Numbered from the stretch's first letter, positions 34,009 through 43,917 are shown. The stretch: 64,000 nt of DNA from Halopseudomonas maritima (GCF_021545785.1 NZ_CP079801.1:3282001-3346000), one strand, 5' to 3'. Program-made: numbers and translations. Notes: generated by a model from the sequence alone, not told the origin.

Positions 34009-37000
34009 ATGCGACTCAAATGCATCAAGCTGGCCGGCTTCAAATCCTTTGTGGACCCGACTACCGTCTATTTCCCTACCAACATGGGCGCGGTGGTGGG
34101 GCCGAACGGCTGTGGCAAGTCCAATATCATCGATGCGGTGCGCTGGGTCATGGGCGAAAGCTCGGCCAAGAACCTGCGCGGCGAGTCGATGACCGACGTT
34201 ATCTTCAACGGCTCCAACTCGCGTAAACCGGTAGGGCAGGCATCCATCGAGCTGGTGTTCGACAACAGCGATGGCACCCTGCAAGGCGAATACGCCGGCT
34301 ACAACGAGATTTCCATTCGTCGCAAGGTGACCCGCGAAGCGCAGAATCAGTACTTCCTCAATGGCACCAAGTGCCGTCGCCGTGACATTACCGACATTTT
34401 TATGGGCACCGGCCTTGGCCCGCGCAGCTACTCGATCATCGAGCAGGGCATGATTTCCCGGCTGATCGAAGCAAAGCCCGAAGAGCTGCGTCTGTTTATT
34501 GAAGAAGCCGCCGGGATCTCCCGTTACAAGGACCGGCGCCGCGAAACCGAAAACCGTATTCGTCGCACCCAGGAAAACCTGTCCCGCCTGACTGATCTGC
34601 GTGAAGAGCTGGAGCGTCAGTTGGCGCACCTGCATCGTCAGGCCCAGGCGGCGGAGAAGTACAAGGAGTTCAAGGCCGAGGAGCGTCAGCTCAAGGCCCA
34701 GTTGCAGGCGCTGCGCTGGCAGAACCTGAACGAGCAGGCCGGCCAGCGTGAACACCGGGTGCGCGACCTTGAAGTGGCGCTGGAGGCGTTGATTGCCGAG
34801 CAGCGCAACGCCGACAGCGAGATCGAAAAACAGCGCGACCAGCACAGCGACCTTACCGAGTCCTTTAACCGGGTCCAGGCGCAGTACTACAGTCTGGGCG
34901 CGGATATTAGCCGTATCGAGCAGATTCTGCAGTTCAACCGTGACCGCCAGCGGCAACTGCACAGCGACATTGAAGAGACCGAGCTGGCCTGGCAAGAAGC
35001 GCAGAGCCACCTGACTCAGGATGAGGCGCTGCTGGCCGACCTGCAGGCCGAACTGGACGGCATCGAGCCAGAGCTGGAGATGGCGGGCGCCGCCGAAGAA
35101 GACACCGGCATGGTGCTGCAGAGCGCTGAAGATGCCATGCAGAACTGGCAGGGCGCCTGGGACCAGTTCAACCAACGCGCCGCCGAGCCGCGCCAGCAGG
35201 CCGAGGTAGAGCAGTCGCGTATCCGTCATATGGAGCAATCGGTCGAGCGTCTGGGTGAGCGCATTCAGCGGCTTGAGGACGAGCGAGCGGGCCTGAGTGT
35301 CGGCAGCCTTGATGACGAACTGGCCGAGCTGTCTGAGCAACTGGCTGAACTGGAGCTACGCAGCGAAGGCGAGCAAGTGCAGCTGGCGGAGGTGGGCGAG
35401 CGCCTGCAACAGGATCGCGACACCCTCTCAGCCTTGCAGCAGGAGCAGGATATTCGCCGTGGCGAACTGCAGCGCGGCAGTGGTCGGCTGGCTTCGCTCG
35501 AAGCCTTACAGCAGGCGGCGTTGGCCCAGGGTAGCGATGTTGGCGACTGGCTCAGCGCTCAGGGCCTCCAGAGCCGTGGGCTGCTGGCCGAGCAACTGCA
35601 GGTTGAAGCGGGCTGGGAGGCTGCCGTTGAGGCGGTCCTGGCCGATGACCTGCGGGCCATCGCGCTGGATGACCTGAGTAGCCTGGACGCCACCCTGGCC
35701 GAGTTTGAGCAGGGCAGTCTGCGCCTGCTGCAGCGCGGCGCGCCCGGGCAAGCCAGCCCAGGCAGTCTGCTGGACAAGGTGGATAGCCCGCTCGACCTGC
35801 GCCCCTGGCTGGCCGCCATTCGCCCCGTCGACTCGGTCGCCGAGGCGCTGGCGTCGCGCGATAGTCTGGCCCCCCACGAATCGCTGATCACCCGCGAAGG
35901 CCATTGGATTGGCCCCAACTGGTTGCGTTTTCGCCGTGGCGAGGCGAGTGAAGGCGGGGTGCTCGCCCGGCAGCAGGAAATGGAGCAGCTGCAGGCCAGC
36001 CTGGACGAGCAGCAGGGCGCACTGGATAGCGGGCAGGAACGTATCGATCAGCTGCGCGAGGGCATTCGCGCGCTGGAGCTGCAGCGTGACGGCTTGCAGC
36101 AGACACTGGCTGCCAGCGGCCGCCAGCAGGGCGAGATCAAGGCCCAGTGGTCTGCGCGCCAGGTGCGGCTGGAACAAATCAACGCGCGTCGTCAGCGCAT
36201 TGGCGAGGACCTGGAAGAGCTCAAGCGTCAGCGCGGTGAAGAGCTGGAGCAGATTGGCGAGGCACGTCTGACCCTGCAGGACGCGTTGGACAGCATGGCG
36301 GCGGATACCGGTCAGCGTGAAGAGCTGCTGCGCCAGCGAGATCTGGCCCGCGAAACCCTGGATTTGGCCCGCCAGCAGGCCCGTCAGCACAAGGACCGCG
36401 CTCACCAGCTGGCCTTGCGCGCTCAGTCACTTAGCGCCCAGCTGAAAAGCACCCGGCAGGGGCTGGAGCGTCAGCAGAGCCAGGCTGAACGGCTGTCCGA
36501 GCGCCGTGAGCAGCTGCGCATGACCCTGGAAGAAAGCCAGGCGCCGGAAGACGATCAACGCATCGAGTTGGAGAGCCTGCTGGAGCAGCGCGTGGAGGTG
36601 GAACAGTCGCTCGGCGCCGCACGCCAGGCACTGGAAGGCGTGGATCAGCAGATGCGCGCGCAGGAGACCCGACGCGTGCAGGCCGAGCAGCAAGCGCAGG
36701 TGCTGCGTACCCAGCTTGACGAGCAGCGTCTCAACGCCCGTGACCTGCAAACCCGCCGTCAGGGCCTGCAGGAGCAACTGGCCGAGGCCGGTTACGACCT
36801 GCGCGGCGTACTCGCTACCTTGCCGCAGGAAGCCAGCGAGAGCGACTGGGAACAGCAACTGGCGCAGCTGGATGCGCGTATCCAGCGCCTCGGCGCGATC
36901 AACCTGGCGGCCATTGAGGAGTACGAGCAGCAATCGGAGCGCAAGCGCTACCTGGATGCGCAGAACAGTGACCTGGAAGAGGCGCTGGGTACCCTGGAAC

Positions 37001-37503
37001 AGGTGATCCGCAAGATCGACCGCGAAACCCGCGCACGCTTCAAGGAGACCTTCGACAAGGTCAACCACGGCCTGCAGTCGCTGTTCCCGAAAGTCTTTGG
37101 CGGTGGTCATGCCTATCTGGAGTTGACCGGGGATGACCTGCTCGACACCGGTGTAGCCATCATGGCGCGTCCGCCCGGCAAGAAGAACAGCACCATTCAC
37201 CTGCTGTCCGGCGGTGAGAAAGCGCTGACGGCCATTGCCCTGGTGTTTTCGATCTTCCAGCTCAATCCGGCGCCATTCTGCATGCTGGACGAGGTGGATG
37301 CGCCGCTGGATGACGCCAACGTGGGGCGTTATGCCCGTATGGTGAAAGAAATGTCGGCGCGGGTGCAGTTTATTTATATCACCCACAACAAGATCGCCAT
37401 GGAAATGGCCGATCAGTTGCTGGGTGTGACCATGCATGAACCTGGCTGTTCGAGGCTGGTCACAGTAGATGTAGAAGAGGCCGCTGCGTTGGCGGCAGTG
37501 TAA
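34009..37503 (+). CDS. smc: Chromosome partition protein Smc
   Basis: A 1164-residue SMC ATPase. The N-terminal head has Walker A G-P-N-G-C-G-K-S-N and the Q-loop region. Two long coiled-coil arms (about 165-510 and 660-1000) flank a central hinge (about 520-650, starting S-L-E-A-L-Q-Q-A-A). The C-terminal head has the signature L-L-S-G-G-E-K-A-L-T-A and Walker B F-C-M-L-D-E-V-D-A-P-L-D-D. I chose M-R-L-K-C-I-K (34009), the conventional SMC start; an open frame continues upstream but lacks homology. zipA follows 89 bp later. Confidence 0.97.
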   Translation: MRLKCIKLAGFKSFVDPTTVYFPTNMGAVVGPNGCGKSNIIDAVRWVMGESSAKNLRGESMTDVIFNGSNSRKPVGQASIELVFDNSDGTLQGEYAGYNEISIRRKVTREAQNQYFLNGTKCRRRDITDIFMGTGLGPRSYSIIEQGMISRLIEAKPEELRLFIEEAAGISRYKDRRRETENRIRRTQENLSRLTDLREELERQLAHLHRQAQAAEKYKEFKAEERQLKAQLQALRWQNLNEQAGQREHRVRDLEVALEALIAEQRNADSEIEKQRDQHSDLTESFNRVQAQYYSLGADISRIEQILQFNRDRQRQLHSDIEETELAWQEAQSHLTQDEALLADLQAELDGIEPELEMAGAAEEDTGMVLQSAEDAMQNWQGAWDQFNQRAAEPRQQAEVEQSRIRHMEQSVERLGERIQRLEDERAGLSVGSLDDELAELSEQLAELELRSEGEQVQLAEVGERLQQDRDTLSALQQEQDIRRGELQRGSGRLASLEALQQAALAQGSDVGDWLSAQGLQSRGLLAEQLQVEAGWEAAVEAVLADDLRAIALDDLSSLDATLAEFEQGSLRLLQRGAPGQASPGSLLDKVDSPLDLRPWLAAIRPVDSVAEALASRDSLAPHESLITREGHWIGPNWLRFRRGEASEGGVLARQQEMEQLQASLDEQQGALDSGQERIDQLREGIRALELQRDGLQQTLAASGRQQGEIKAQWSARQVRLEQINARRQRIGEDLEELKRQRGEELEQIGEARLTLQDALDSMAADTGQREELLRQRDLARETLDLARQQARQHKDRAHQLALRAQSLSAQLKSTRQGLERQQSQAERLSERREQLRMTLEESQAPEDDQRIELESLLEQRVEVEQSLGAARQALEGVDQQMRAQETRRVQAEQQAQVLRTQLDEQRLNARDLQTRRQGLQEQLAEAGYDLRGVLATLPQEASESDWEQQLAQLDARIQRLGAINLAAIEEYEQQSERKRYLDAQNSDLEEALGTLEQVIRKIDRETRARFKETFDKVNHGLQSLFPKVFGGGHAYLELTGDDLLDTGVAIMARPPGKKNSTIHLLSGGEKALTAIALVFSIFQLNPAPFCMLDEVDAPLDDANVGRYARMVKEMSARVQFIYITHNKIAMEMADQLLGVTMHEPGCSRLVTVDVEEAAALAAV

Positions 37504-37592
37504 GTTTCCCAATGGCCGTGCTAGCATCCGGCCAGACGAGAGGCGGGTTGCCAGCCGCCCGAACAGCTTAGTGATAACAGGAACGGGTATTC

Positions 37593-38435
37593 ATGGATTT
37601 CGGTTTGCGTGAGTGGCTTTTCATCTTCGGCCTGCTGGTAATAGCTGGCATCTTGTTTGATGGCTGGCGGCGCATGGGCGGTCGATCAAAGATTCGCTTC
37701 AAACTCGAACGCAATCTCTCCGATCTGCCCGAAGAGGGCGGCAACGATGAGTTGCTTGGACCGCCGCGTGTGGTCAATCGCCCTGAGCGGGCAGAACCGT
37801 CCTTTGGTGGCGACACGCCGGACGCCTTGCCCGGTGATGACAGCAGTCAATGGCACGAACCGGAGCAGGTTGGCCTGGACCTGGACGAGCCACCGGTACT
37901 GGTGGACCCGGTCGCTGCCGAGCCGCGCAGCAAAAAGGCTGCGGCCGACAAGCTCGCACGTAAAACCGACGCCGAGCCCAAACCTGAGCAGCAGTCGCTG
38001 CCGGTTGAGCTGGTGCTGGTGATCAACGTGGTCTCGCGTGACGAGCAGGGCTTTTCCGGCTCTGCGCTGCATCAGAGCATTCTCGAAAGTGGCCTGCGCT
38101 TTGGCGACATGAATATTTTCCACCGCCATGAAAGCATGAGCGGCAACGGCGATGTGCTGTTCTCCATGGCCAACGCACTCAAGCCGGGTGTTTTTGATCT
38201 GGACGAGCTGGATCAAAGCCACGTACGTGCGGTTAGCTTCTTCATGGGCCTGCCCGGCCCGCGCCACCCCAAACAGGCGCTGGACCTGATGATCGCCGCC
38301 GCCCGCAAACTCTCACACGAGCTGGGTGGTGACCTGAAAGACGAACAACGCAGCGTCCTCACCGCCCAGACCATCGAGCATTACCGTCAGCGTATTGCTG
38401 AGTACGAGCGGCTGAACTATAGCCAGCGGCGATGA
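37593..38435 (+). CDS. zipA: Cell division protein ZipA
   Basis: A 280-residue divisome protein tethering FtsZ to the membrane. The N-terminal helix (W-L-F-I-F-G-L-L-V-I-A-G-I-L-F-D-G-W-R-R-M) is followed by a charged/Pro-rich linker (about 30-130) and the C-terminal FtsZ-binding domain (V-L-V-I-N-V-V-S-R, then G-L-R-F-G-D-M-N-I-F-H-R and P-G-P-R-H-P-K-Q-A). The smc-zipA-ligA order is the Pseudomonas arrangement. Confidence 0.96.
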   Translation: MDFGLREWLFIFGLLVIAGILFDGWRRMGGRSKIRFKLERNLSDLPEEGGNDELLGPPRVVNRPERAEPSFGGDTPDALPGDDSSQWHEPEQVGLDLDEPPVLVDPVAAEPRSKKAAADKLARKTDAEPKPEQQSLPVELVLVINVVSRDEQGFSGSALHQSILESGLRFGDMNIFHRHESMSGNGDVLFSMANALKPGVFDLDELDQSHVRAVSFFMGLPGPRHPKQALDLMIAAARKLSHELGGDLKDEQRSVLTAQTIEHYRQRIAEYERLNYSQRR

Positions 38436-38502
38436 GCGCAGCGTACTCCCGGGGCTGTCTTGTGGGGGGGCGCTACTAGTGCTCTAGCTATAGCACCGGG
38501 GT

Positions 38503-38626
38503 GGCTGAAGGCTGAAGGCGGGAGGCTTGAAGGTGCAGGCCTGCCTATACGGCCACCCTCGGAGCTTGGACGGTGATCAATTTTGCAGAGCTTTGACTTC
38601 CAGCCTCTAGCCTTTAGCCTCCAGCC
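38503..38626. repeat. Heptad-built inverted repeat, copy 1 (zipA-ligA gap)
   Basis: The left arm 38503-38532 reads GGCTGAA-GGCTGAA-GGCGGGA-GGCTTGAAG. The right arm 38597-38626, when reverse-complemented, reads GGCTGGA-GGCTAAA-GGCTAGA-GGCTGGAAG. About 25 of 30 positions agree, and the loop is about 64 nt. It fills much of the 277-bp gap between zipA and ligA. The same heptads recur at 47765-47840 and 61473-61648. Confidence 0.8.
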
Positions 38627-38712
38627 ATTACTCGTATTCTTGCGCTAACCCTGCAGCTTCTCCTCGCAGGTCGGTTAGAATAAGCACCTCATACTTGACC
38701 CCGCGGTTCCCC

Positions 38713-41088
38713 ATGCCCCAGTCCGTTACCCCCGCCGAGCGCGCTCTTGCCCTGCGTGAAGAGATTGCGCAGCACAATTACCGTTATTACGTGCTCGATC
38801 AGCCGGCGGTGCCGGATGCCGAGTACGATCGGCTGTTCAACGAGCTCAAGGCCATTGAGGCGGAGCACCCTGACCTGATTACCCCAGACTCACCTACGCA
38901 GCGTGTGGGCGGCGCACCGGCGTCTGGCTTTGGCGAGGTCAAGCATGAGGTGCCGATGCTGAGCCTGGGTAATGCCTTTGCCGAGCAGGATATGCACGAC
39001 TTTGATCGGCGGGTGCGCGAGGGGTTGGACTTGCCATCGGGTGACCTGTTTGGCGGCGGTGCAGAGGTTGAATACTGCTGCGAGCCCAAGCTGGACGGTC
39101 TGGCGGTCAGCCTGCTGTACGAGAACGGCCTGTTGGTGCGTGGTGCAACCCGGGGCGACGGCAGCACTGGCGAGGACATTTCCACCAACGTGCGCACCAT
39201 TCGTAACGTACCGCTGAAACTGCGTGGCGAGGGCTGGCCGGCGGTGCTCGAGGTGCGCGGCGAAGTCTTTATGAGCAAGGCGGGCTTTGAGGCGCTGAAC
39301 GAGCGCGCCCGTGAAACCGGCAGCAAGACCTTTGCCAACCCGCGTAACGCCGCTGCCGGCAGCCTACGTCAGCTGGACCCGACCATTACCGCCAGCCGGC
39401 CGCTGGAGTTTTGCTGTTACGGTTTTGGCCGGATAGACGGTGAACTGCCCGATAACCAGTACGCCATCTTGCAGGCGTTTCGAGAATGGGGGCTGCCGAT
39501 CAGTCGCGAGCTGAAGCTGGTCAGCGGTATCGACGGCACACTCGATTACTACCGCGATATTGGTGAGCGCCGGGCTGCGCTGGAATACGAGATCGATGGC
39601 GTGGTGTTCAAGGTCAACCAGCTGGCGTACCAGCGTGAGCTGGGCTTTCGTGCCCGAGAGCCGCGCTGGGCCATCGCCCATAAGTTTCCGGCGATGGAGG
39701 AGCTGACCGAGCTGCTGGACGTCGAGTTTCAGGTGGGCCGCACCGGCGCGGTGACGCCGGTCGCGCGTCTCAAGCCGGTTCAGGTGGCGGGTGTCACCGT
39801 CTCCAATGCCACCTTGCACAACATGGATGAAGTGGCGCGTCTTGGCGTGATGGTCGGCGATACTGTGATCATTCGCCGCGCGGGTGATGTGATCCCGCAG
39901 GTCATGCAGGTGGTCACCGAGCGCCGCCCGGCCGACGCACGGCCGGTAGAGGTGCCGAGCAATTGCCCGGTCTGCGGCTCGGCCGTCGAACGCACCCAGC
40001 TGGTCAAGCGCGGCAAGGCTGGCGCTACCACCAGCGAAGGCTCGGTGTACCGCTGCGTTGGCCGTCTGACCTGTCAGGCCCAGCTCAAACAATCGATCAT
40101 TCACTTCGTCTCCCGCCGTGCCATGGATATCGATGGCTTGGGTGAGAAGAGTGTCGAGCAGCTGGTTGATACCGGCCTGGTGGCCTCCCCAGCGGACCTG
40201 TACCGCCTGACCTATGAGCAGGTGCTGGCGCTGGACGGCTTTGCCGAGTTGTCGACCAAGAATCTGCTGACCGCCATTCAGGCCAGCAAGTCGCCGACCC
40301 TGGCGCGTTTCATCTACGCCCTGGGTATTCCTGATGTGGGTGAGGAAACCGCCAAGCTGCTGGCGCGCGCGCTGGGCAAGCTGGAGCGCATTGAGCGGGC
40401 CTTGCCCGAGGTGCTGGTGTACCTGCCGGATGTGGGGCTGGAAGTGGCCCACGAAATCCACTCCTTCTTTGCCGATGCGCACAACCGTCAGGTCATCGAC
40501 CAGTTGCTGGAGCGCGGCGTCACGCCAGAGGAGCCGGGCGAGCTGGCGGCTGAGTTTGCCGCCTGCGTGTCGTTGGCCGATTTTCTGGCGCGCCTGAATA
40601 TCACCGGTATCGCCAGCACTGGCGCCGAACGCCTGGCCAGCACTTTTGGCAGTCTGGACAAGATTCTCACTGCGGATTGGCTGGACCTGAAACAGGTTGA
40701 GCGTCTGAACGATAAGGCGATCAAAGCCCTGCGCGAGTTTGCCGAGAACCCGAAGCAGCGCGCCCATGCAGAGGCGATCGAGCAGCAGCTACGCGAGTTT
40801 GGCATGCACTGGGATAGCCCTCGTGCAGAAGCCGCTGGTGGCCTGTCTCTGGCCGGCCAGACCTGGGTGCTGACCGGCACGCTGGAGGCCATGTCCCGTG
40901 ACGTGGCCAAAGCGCATCTGGAAAGCCTGGGTGCCAAGGTGGCTGGCAGCGTGTCGGCCAAGACCCACTGCGTTGTGGCTGGCCCCGGTGCCGGTAGCAA
41001 GCTGGCCAAGGCTGAGCAGCTGGGCGTAACCGTCTGGACCGAGCAGCAGCTGCTAGACATGCTGGCGGAGCAGGGTATCAGTGCATGA
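38713..41088 (+). CDS. ligA: NAD+-dependent DNA ligase LigA
   Basis: A 791-residue replicative ligase. Domain Ia and the adenylation domain carry the nucleophile Lys126 (C-E-P-K-L-D-G-L-A). The OB fold is followed by a four-Cys zinc finger (C-P-V-C-G-S ... R-C ... T-C-Q-A-Q, about 415-455), helix-hairpin-helix repeats (G-I-P-D-V-G-E-E-T-A) and a C-terminal BRCT domain (L-A-G-Q-T-W-V-L-T-G-T-L). The start at M-P-Q-S-V (38713) is preferred over the upstream TTG at 38695. It overlaps the dus gene (ATGA). It is longer than the E. coli enzyme (671) as is usual for Pseudomonas. Confidence 0.96.
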   Translation: MPQSVTPAERALALREEIAQHNYRYYVLDQPAVPDAEYDRLFNELKAIEAEHPDLITPDSPTQRVGGAPASGFGEVKHEVPMLSLGNAFAEQDMHDFDRRVREGLDLPSGDLFGGGAEVEYCCEPKLDGLAVSLLYENGLLVRGATRGDGSTGEDISTNVRTIRNVPLKLRGEGWPAVLEVRGEVFMSKAGFEALNERARETGSKTFANPRNAAAGSLRQLDPTITASRPLEFCCYGFGRIDGELPDNQYAILQAFREWGLPISRELKLVSGIDGTLDYYRDIGERRAALEYEIDGVVFKVNQLAYQRELGFRAREPRWAIAHKFPAMEELTELLDVEFQVGRTGAVTPVARLKPVQVAGVTVSNATLHNMDEVARLGVMVGDTVIIRRAGDVIPQVMQVVTERRPADARPVEVPSNCPVCGSAVERTQLVKRGKAGATTSEGSVYRCVGRLTCQAQLKQSIIHFVSRRAMDIDGLGEKSVEQLVDTGLVASPADLYRLTYEQVLALDGFAELSTKNLLTAIQASKSPTLARFIYALGIPDVGEETAKLLARALGKLERIERALPEVLVYLPDVGLEVAHEIHSFFADAHNRQVIDQLLERGVTPEEPGELAAEFAACVSLADFLARLNITGIASTGAERLASTFGSLDKILTADWLDLKQVERLNDKAIKALREFAENPKQRAHAEAIEQQLREFGMHWDSPRAEAAGGLSLAGQTWVLTGTLEAMSRDVAKAHLESLGAKVAGSVSAKTHCVVAGPGAGSKLAKAEQLGVTVWTEQQLLDMLAEQGISA

Positions 41089-42095
41089 GCAGCCCTGAGC
41101 GTGCGAACAGCCCTGAGCGAATGAGCAACCCTGAGCGCGTCAGCGGCCCGGTTGTGCTGGCGCCGATGGAGGGGCTGGCCGATGCGCCGATGCGCGATGT
41201 GCTGACGCGCATCGGTGGCATCGACTGGTGCGTCAGCGAGTTCATTCGCGTGACCGAGGGGCTGCTGAACGTGGGTACTATTCGCCGCAGCGTACCGGAG
41301 AGCGAGTACGGCTGGCGGACCCGAGCCGGTGTGCCGGTGCGTCCGCAACTGCTCGGTTCAGATGTGCGCTGGATGGGAGAGAACGCGGCACTGCTGGCGT
41401 CGATGGACGCTCCGGCTATTGATATCAACTTTGGCTGTCCGGCTAAGACGGTTAACCGTCACCGTGGCGGCGCTGCGCTGTTGACCGAGCCCGAGCTGCT
41501 GCGCGAGATTGTCGCCAGCGTGCGCGCAGCAACGCCGGCGCATATTGCCGTGACCGCCAAGATGCGCTTGGGCCTGACCGATACCAGCCAGGCGCTGGAA
41601 TGCGCGCAGGCGCTGGCCGACGGCGGCGCTGGTGAGATTACCGTGCATGCCCGCACCAAGGTCGAAGGCTACAGGCCGCCGGCCCATTGGGAATGGCTGG
41701 CGCGTATTCGCGAGGCGGTAGCGGTGCCGGTGATCGCCAATGGCGAGGTCTGGACCACCGAAGATTACCGGCGTATCCGTGAGGTCAGCGGCTGTGATGC
41801 GGTGATGATCGGCCGCGGTCTGGTGCGCTGTCCGGATCTGGGGCTGCGCATCGCGCAGGATAGCGACGCGGCCGTGCTTGGCTGGGATGAGCTGTGGCCC
41901 TGGCTCGGTGACTTCTTCCGGCAGACCCGCCTGCGGGTGGTAGACCGCCATGCGCCGGGCCGGCTGAAGCAATGGCTGGCGATGCTCGGCCAGCATTATC
42001 CCGAAGCGCGCGAGCTGTTTGACAGTCTGCGCCGCGAGACCTGCGCTGATGCCGTTACCCGACGGCTGGAAGGCCCGCTGCAATCGGCGGCCTGA
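41085..42095 (+). CDS. dusC: tRNA-dihydrouridine(16) synthase DusC
   Basis: A 336-residue FMN enzyme reducing U16 in tRNA. It shows L-A-P-M-E-G-L-A-D, I-D-I-N-F-G-C-P-A-K-T-V-N (catalytic Cys), T-A-K-M-R-L-G and I-A-N-G-E-V-W, with the DusC-type C-terminus (W-P-W-L-G-D-F-F-R). The ATG overlaps the ligA stop. The N-terminal 20 residues contain an 18-bp tandem repeat (S-x-P-E-R x3); an internal in-frame ATG at 41121 could be the real or alternative start, since the conserved fold begins at V-V-L-A-P. Confidence 0.92.
   Translation: MSSPERANSPERMSNPERVSGPVVLAPMEGLADAPMRDVLTRIGGIDWCVSEFIRVTEGLLNVGTIRRSVPESEYGWRTRAGVPVRPQLLGSDVRWMGENAALLASMDAPAIDINFGCPAKTVNRHRGGAALLTEPELLREIVASVRAATPAHIAVTAKMRLGLTDTSQALECAQALADGGAGEITVHARTKVEGYRPPAHWEWLARIREAVAVPVIANGEVWTTEDYRRIREVSGCDAVMIGRGLVRCPDLGLRIAQDSDAAVLGWDELWPWLGDFFRQTRLRVVDRHAPGRLKQWLAMLGQHYPEARELFDSLRRETCADAVTRRLEGPLQSAA
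41088..41150 (+). repeat. 18-bp tandem repeat at the 5' end of dusC
   Basis: Three imperfect 18-bp units (41088-41105, 41106-41123, 41124-41141) plus a 9-bp partial unit encode S-S-P-E-R-A / N-S-P-E-R-M / S-N-P-E-R-V / S-G-P. The shared core is CCTGAGCG. The second unit supplies an in-frame ATG. Confidence 0.85.
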
Positions 42096-42182
42096 TTACC
42101 ACATACTCAGTGTTTCGCCACCATCCGGCCGGGCGCGACGTTGCGTAGGGTGGTGAACGCCGAAGGCTTCTCCGCCATCGGT

Positions 42183-43739
42183 CTATTGCTCCGGCTTATA
42201 CCCCAGCCGCAGCCCGCCCCAATGCTGACCGTCCACCATGATCGGCACTGACAGATCGTGCATCACTTCTCCGGTATCGCGTTTGTAGGTCTGCAGCAGC
42301 AGGGTTTGCTCATGGCTGCCGCAGCGTCGTCCTGTTGGATCGTCAAACAACCGCTTGCTGCGGCAGTGCAGGGTGTCGTGCTGCACGTCGCCGGTGGGTT
42401 GCTTGCTAAAACGCTGGTTGTGGGTGGGCACATAGCCTGAGGGGATAGCGGCGATGGCGTAGACCAACTCGGCGTGCTGTTGCAGGAGTGGCTCCTGCAG
42501 GCCCGGCAATACCTGGTCGGTGTAGCTGTCGAAGGCGCTGTGATAACGCGCCGGGTTGCTACCGGCGATCAAGGTGAGGTTGCGATCAAACAGTGCGGCG
42601 CGCTGAATCTTGCCGTTGGCCAGGTCGGCCGCAAAACGCGCGGCAATGGCGTTAGCGGTCTGCTGCGCCGCCTCAAAGAAGCGTTGATGGTAGTCATCCA
42701 GCGCGACGTCGGCCAGCATCTCGCTGACCTGTTCAGCCAGGCCCACCAGGTTGGCGGCCTCGCTGCCCAAGCGTTGGGTCTGTTCGTCGCTCTGGGCGAT
42801 GTCGCCACGCACCTGCTCCAGAGCGCTGCTCAGGTTGGCGAGCTGGTCGCGATTGGTCAGGCTGCCGGCAGCGATCTGCGCGGTCGCCTCTTTGACCTCA
42901 CTTCCTTGCTGCTCAATAGCCTGCAGCTGCTCAGACGCTTGATCGATCAGCGCGACGCTGTTGTGCACCTGACCCACCAGTGCCGAGAAGTCGGCGTTGA
43001 CCCGCTGACTTTGCTGGTGCATCTGTTCAATGATGCCGGCAACCTCGCTGGTGGAGGCTGAGGTGCGTGCGGCCAGAGCCCGTACTTCATCGGCTACCAC
43101 CGCGAACCCGCGCCCCATGTCGCCCGCCCGGGCCGCCTCAATGGCGGCGTTCAGGGCCAGCAGGTTGGTCTGGCTGGCGATGGCTTCGATTACCTCTGTG
43201 ACCTGCACAATCTTGGCGCTGTGGGCGTTCAATGCCTGCAGCATGGCGCTGGACGTATCGGCTTGGGTGGCCAGCTGGTGCATCACCTCGGTTGCCTGTT
43301 GCAAGGCGTCGCGGCCGCTGGCACTGCTGGCGCTGGCCTGTTCTGCTGCCTGGTCTGCGCGTTCTGCATAACGACTGGCAGCGTCGACTTCAGAGGCGAT
43401 CTGCTGGGCGCTGTCGGTCACCTGGCTGATTGCCTGCAGTTGAGAGTGCTGGCGCGCGCGCAGCAATTGTACGGAGTGGGCTACCTCTGCGGCGCCAATC
43501 GCATTCTTGCTGGTAGCGCGGGACAGCCGGGCGGTCAGTTCGCTGTTTTGGCGGTTGTCTGCGGCCACCGCTGGCGCTGGGTCTGATGGCGCATAGAACC
43601 AGGGCAGCCCCAGCCAAGGCAGCAGAGCAAGAATCAGCGCCGGTGCGGCGAGGTCGACGCCAGCGCTGTAATAGAGCCAGCTGAGGGTGCAGAGCTGCAG
43701 CACAAGCACGGTCGCTTTGCTGCGGAGTCCGGTGGGCAT
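42183..43739 (-). CDS. Methyl-accepting chemotaxis protein with C-terminal sensor domain
   Basis: A 518-residue receptor. Two closely spaced N-terminal membrane helices (about 8-50) with hardly any periplasmic loop lead straight to the signalling domain; its tip is E-V-I-E-A-I-A-S-Q-T-N-L-L-A-L-N-A-A-I-E, followed by A-D-E-V-R-A-L-A. No HAMP domain is obvious. After the signalling coil a C-terminal region (about 345-518) has R-A-A-L-F-D-R-N-L-T-L, cysteines (H-C-R-S, R-R-C-G-S) and H-D-L-S-V-P-I-M-V-D-G-Q-H-W-G-G-L-R-L-G-Y, which looks like a cytoplasmic Cache/PAS-like sensor. The start M-P-T-G-L-R (43739) precedes the membrane helices. Confidence 0.88.
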   Translation of the reverse strand: MPTGLRSKATVLVLQLCTLSWLYYSAGVDLAAPALILALLPWLGLPWFYAPSDPAPAVAADNRQNSELTARLSRATSKNAIGAAEVAHSVQLLRARQHSQLQAISQVTDSAQQIASEVDAASRYAERADQAAEQASASSASGRDALQQATEVMHQLATQADTSSAMLQALNAHSAKIVQVTEVIEAIASQTNLLALNAAIEAARAGDMGRGFAVVADEVRALAARTSASTSEVAGIIEQMHQQSQRVNADFSALVGQVHNSVALIDQASEQLQAIEQQGSEVKEATAQIAAGSLTNRDQLANLSSALEQVRGDIAQSDEQTQRLGSEAANLVGLAEQVSEMLADVALDDYHQRFFEAAQQTANAIAARFAADLANGKIQRAALFDRNLTLIAGSNPARYHSAFDSYTDQVLPGLQEPLLQQHAELVYAIAAIPSGYVPTHNQRFSKQPTGDVQHDTLHCRSKRLFDDPTGRRCGSHEQTLLLQTYKRDTGEVMHDLSVPIMVDGQHWGGLRLGYKPEQ

Positions 43740-43917
43740 GCGAAGGCTCCAGTGGTGCCTGGGTGGGCGATTTTTTGTTATGGGTTGACGGCATTTAGCC
43801 ATCTGTCTCGCCGCAAGACAATGGCTCTTTGGTCTAGTGTCGGGTGGTAGCCCCGAGCCCAAACGGGCTGGTTGGGGAGGGCATGAATAAAGGGGGGGGC
43901 AGATCATCGCGTTGCTG

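Noticed and set aside
42096..42182. Imperfect inverted repeat between dusC and the chemoreceptor gene
   Set aside because: CACCATCC and GGGTGGTG pair only partly and no T-run follows; too weak to list as a terminator.
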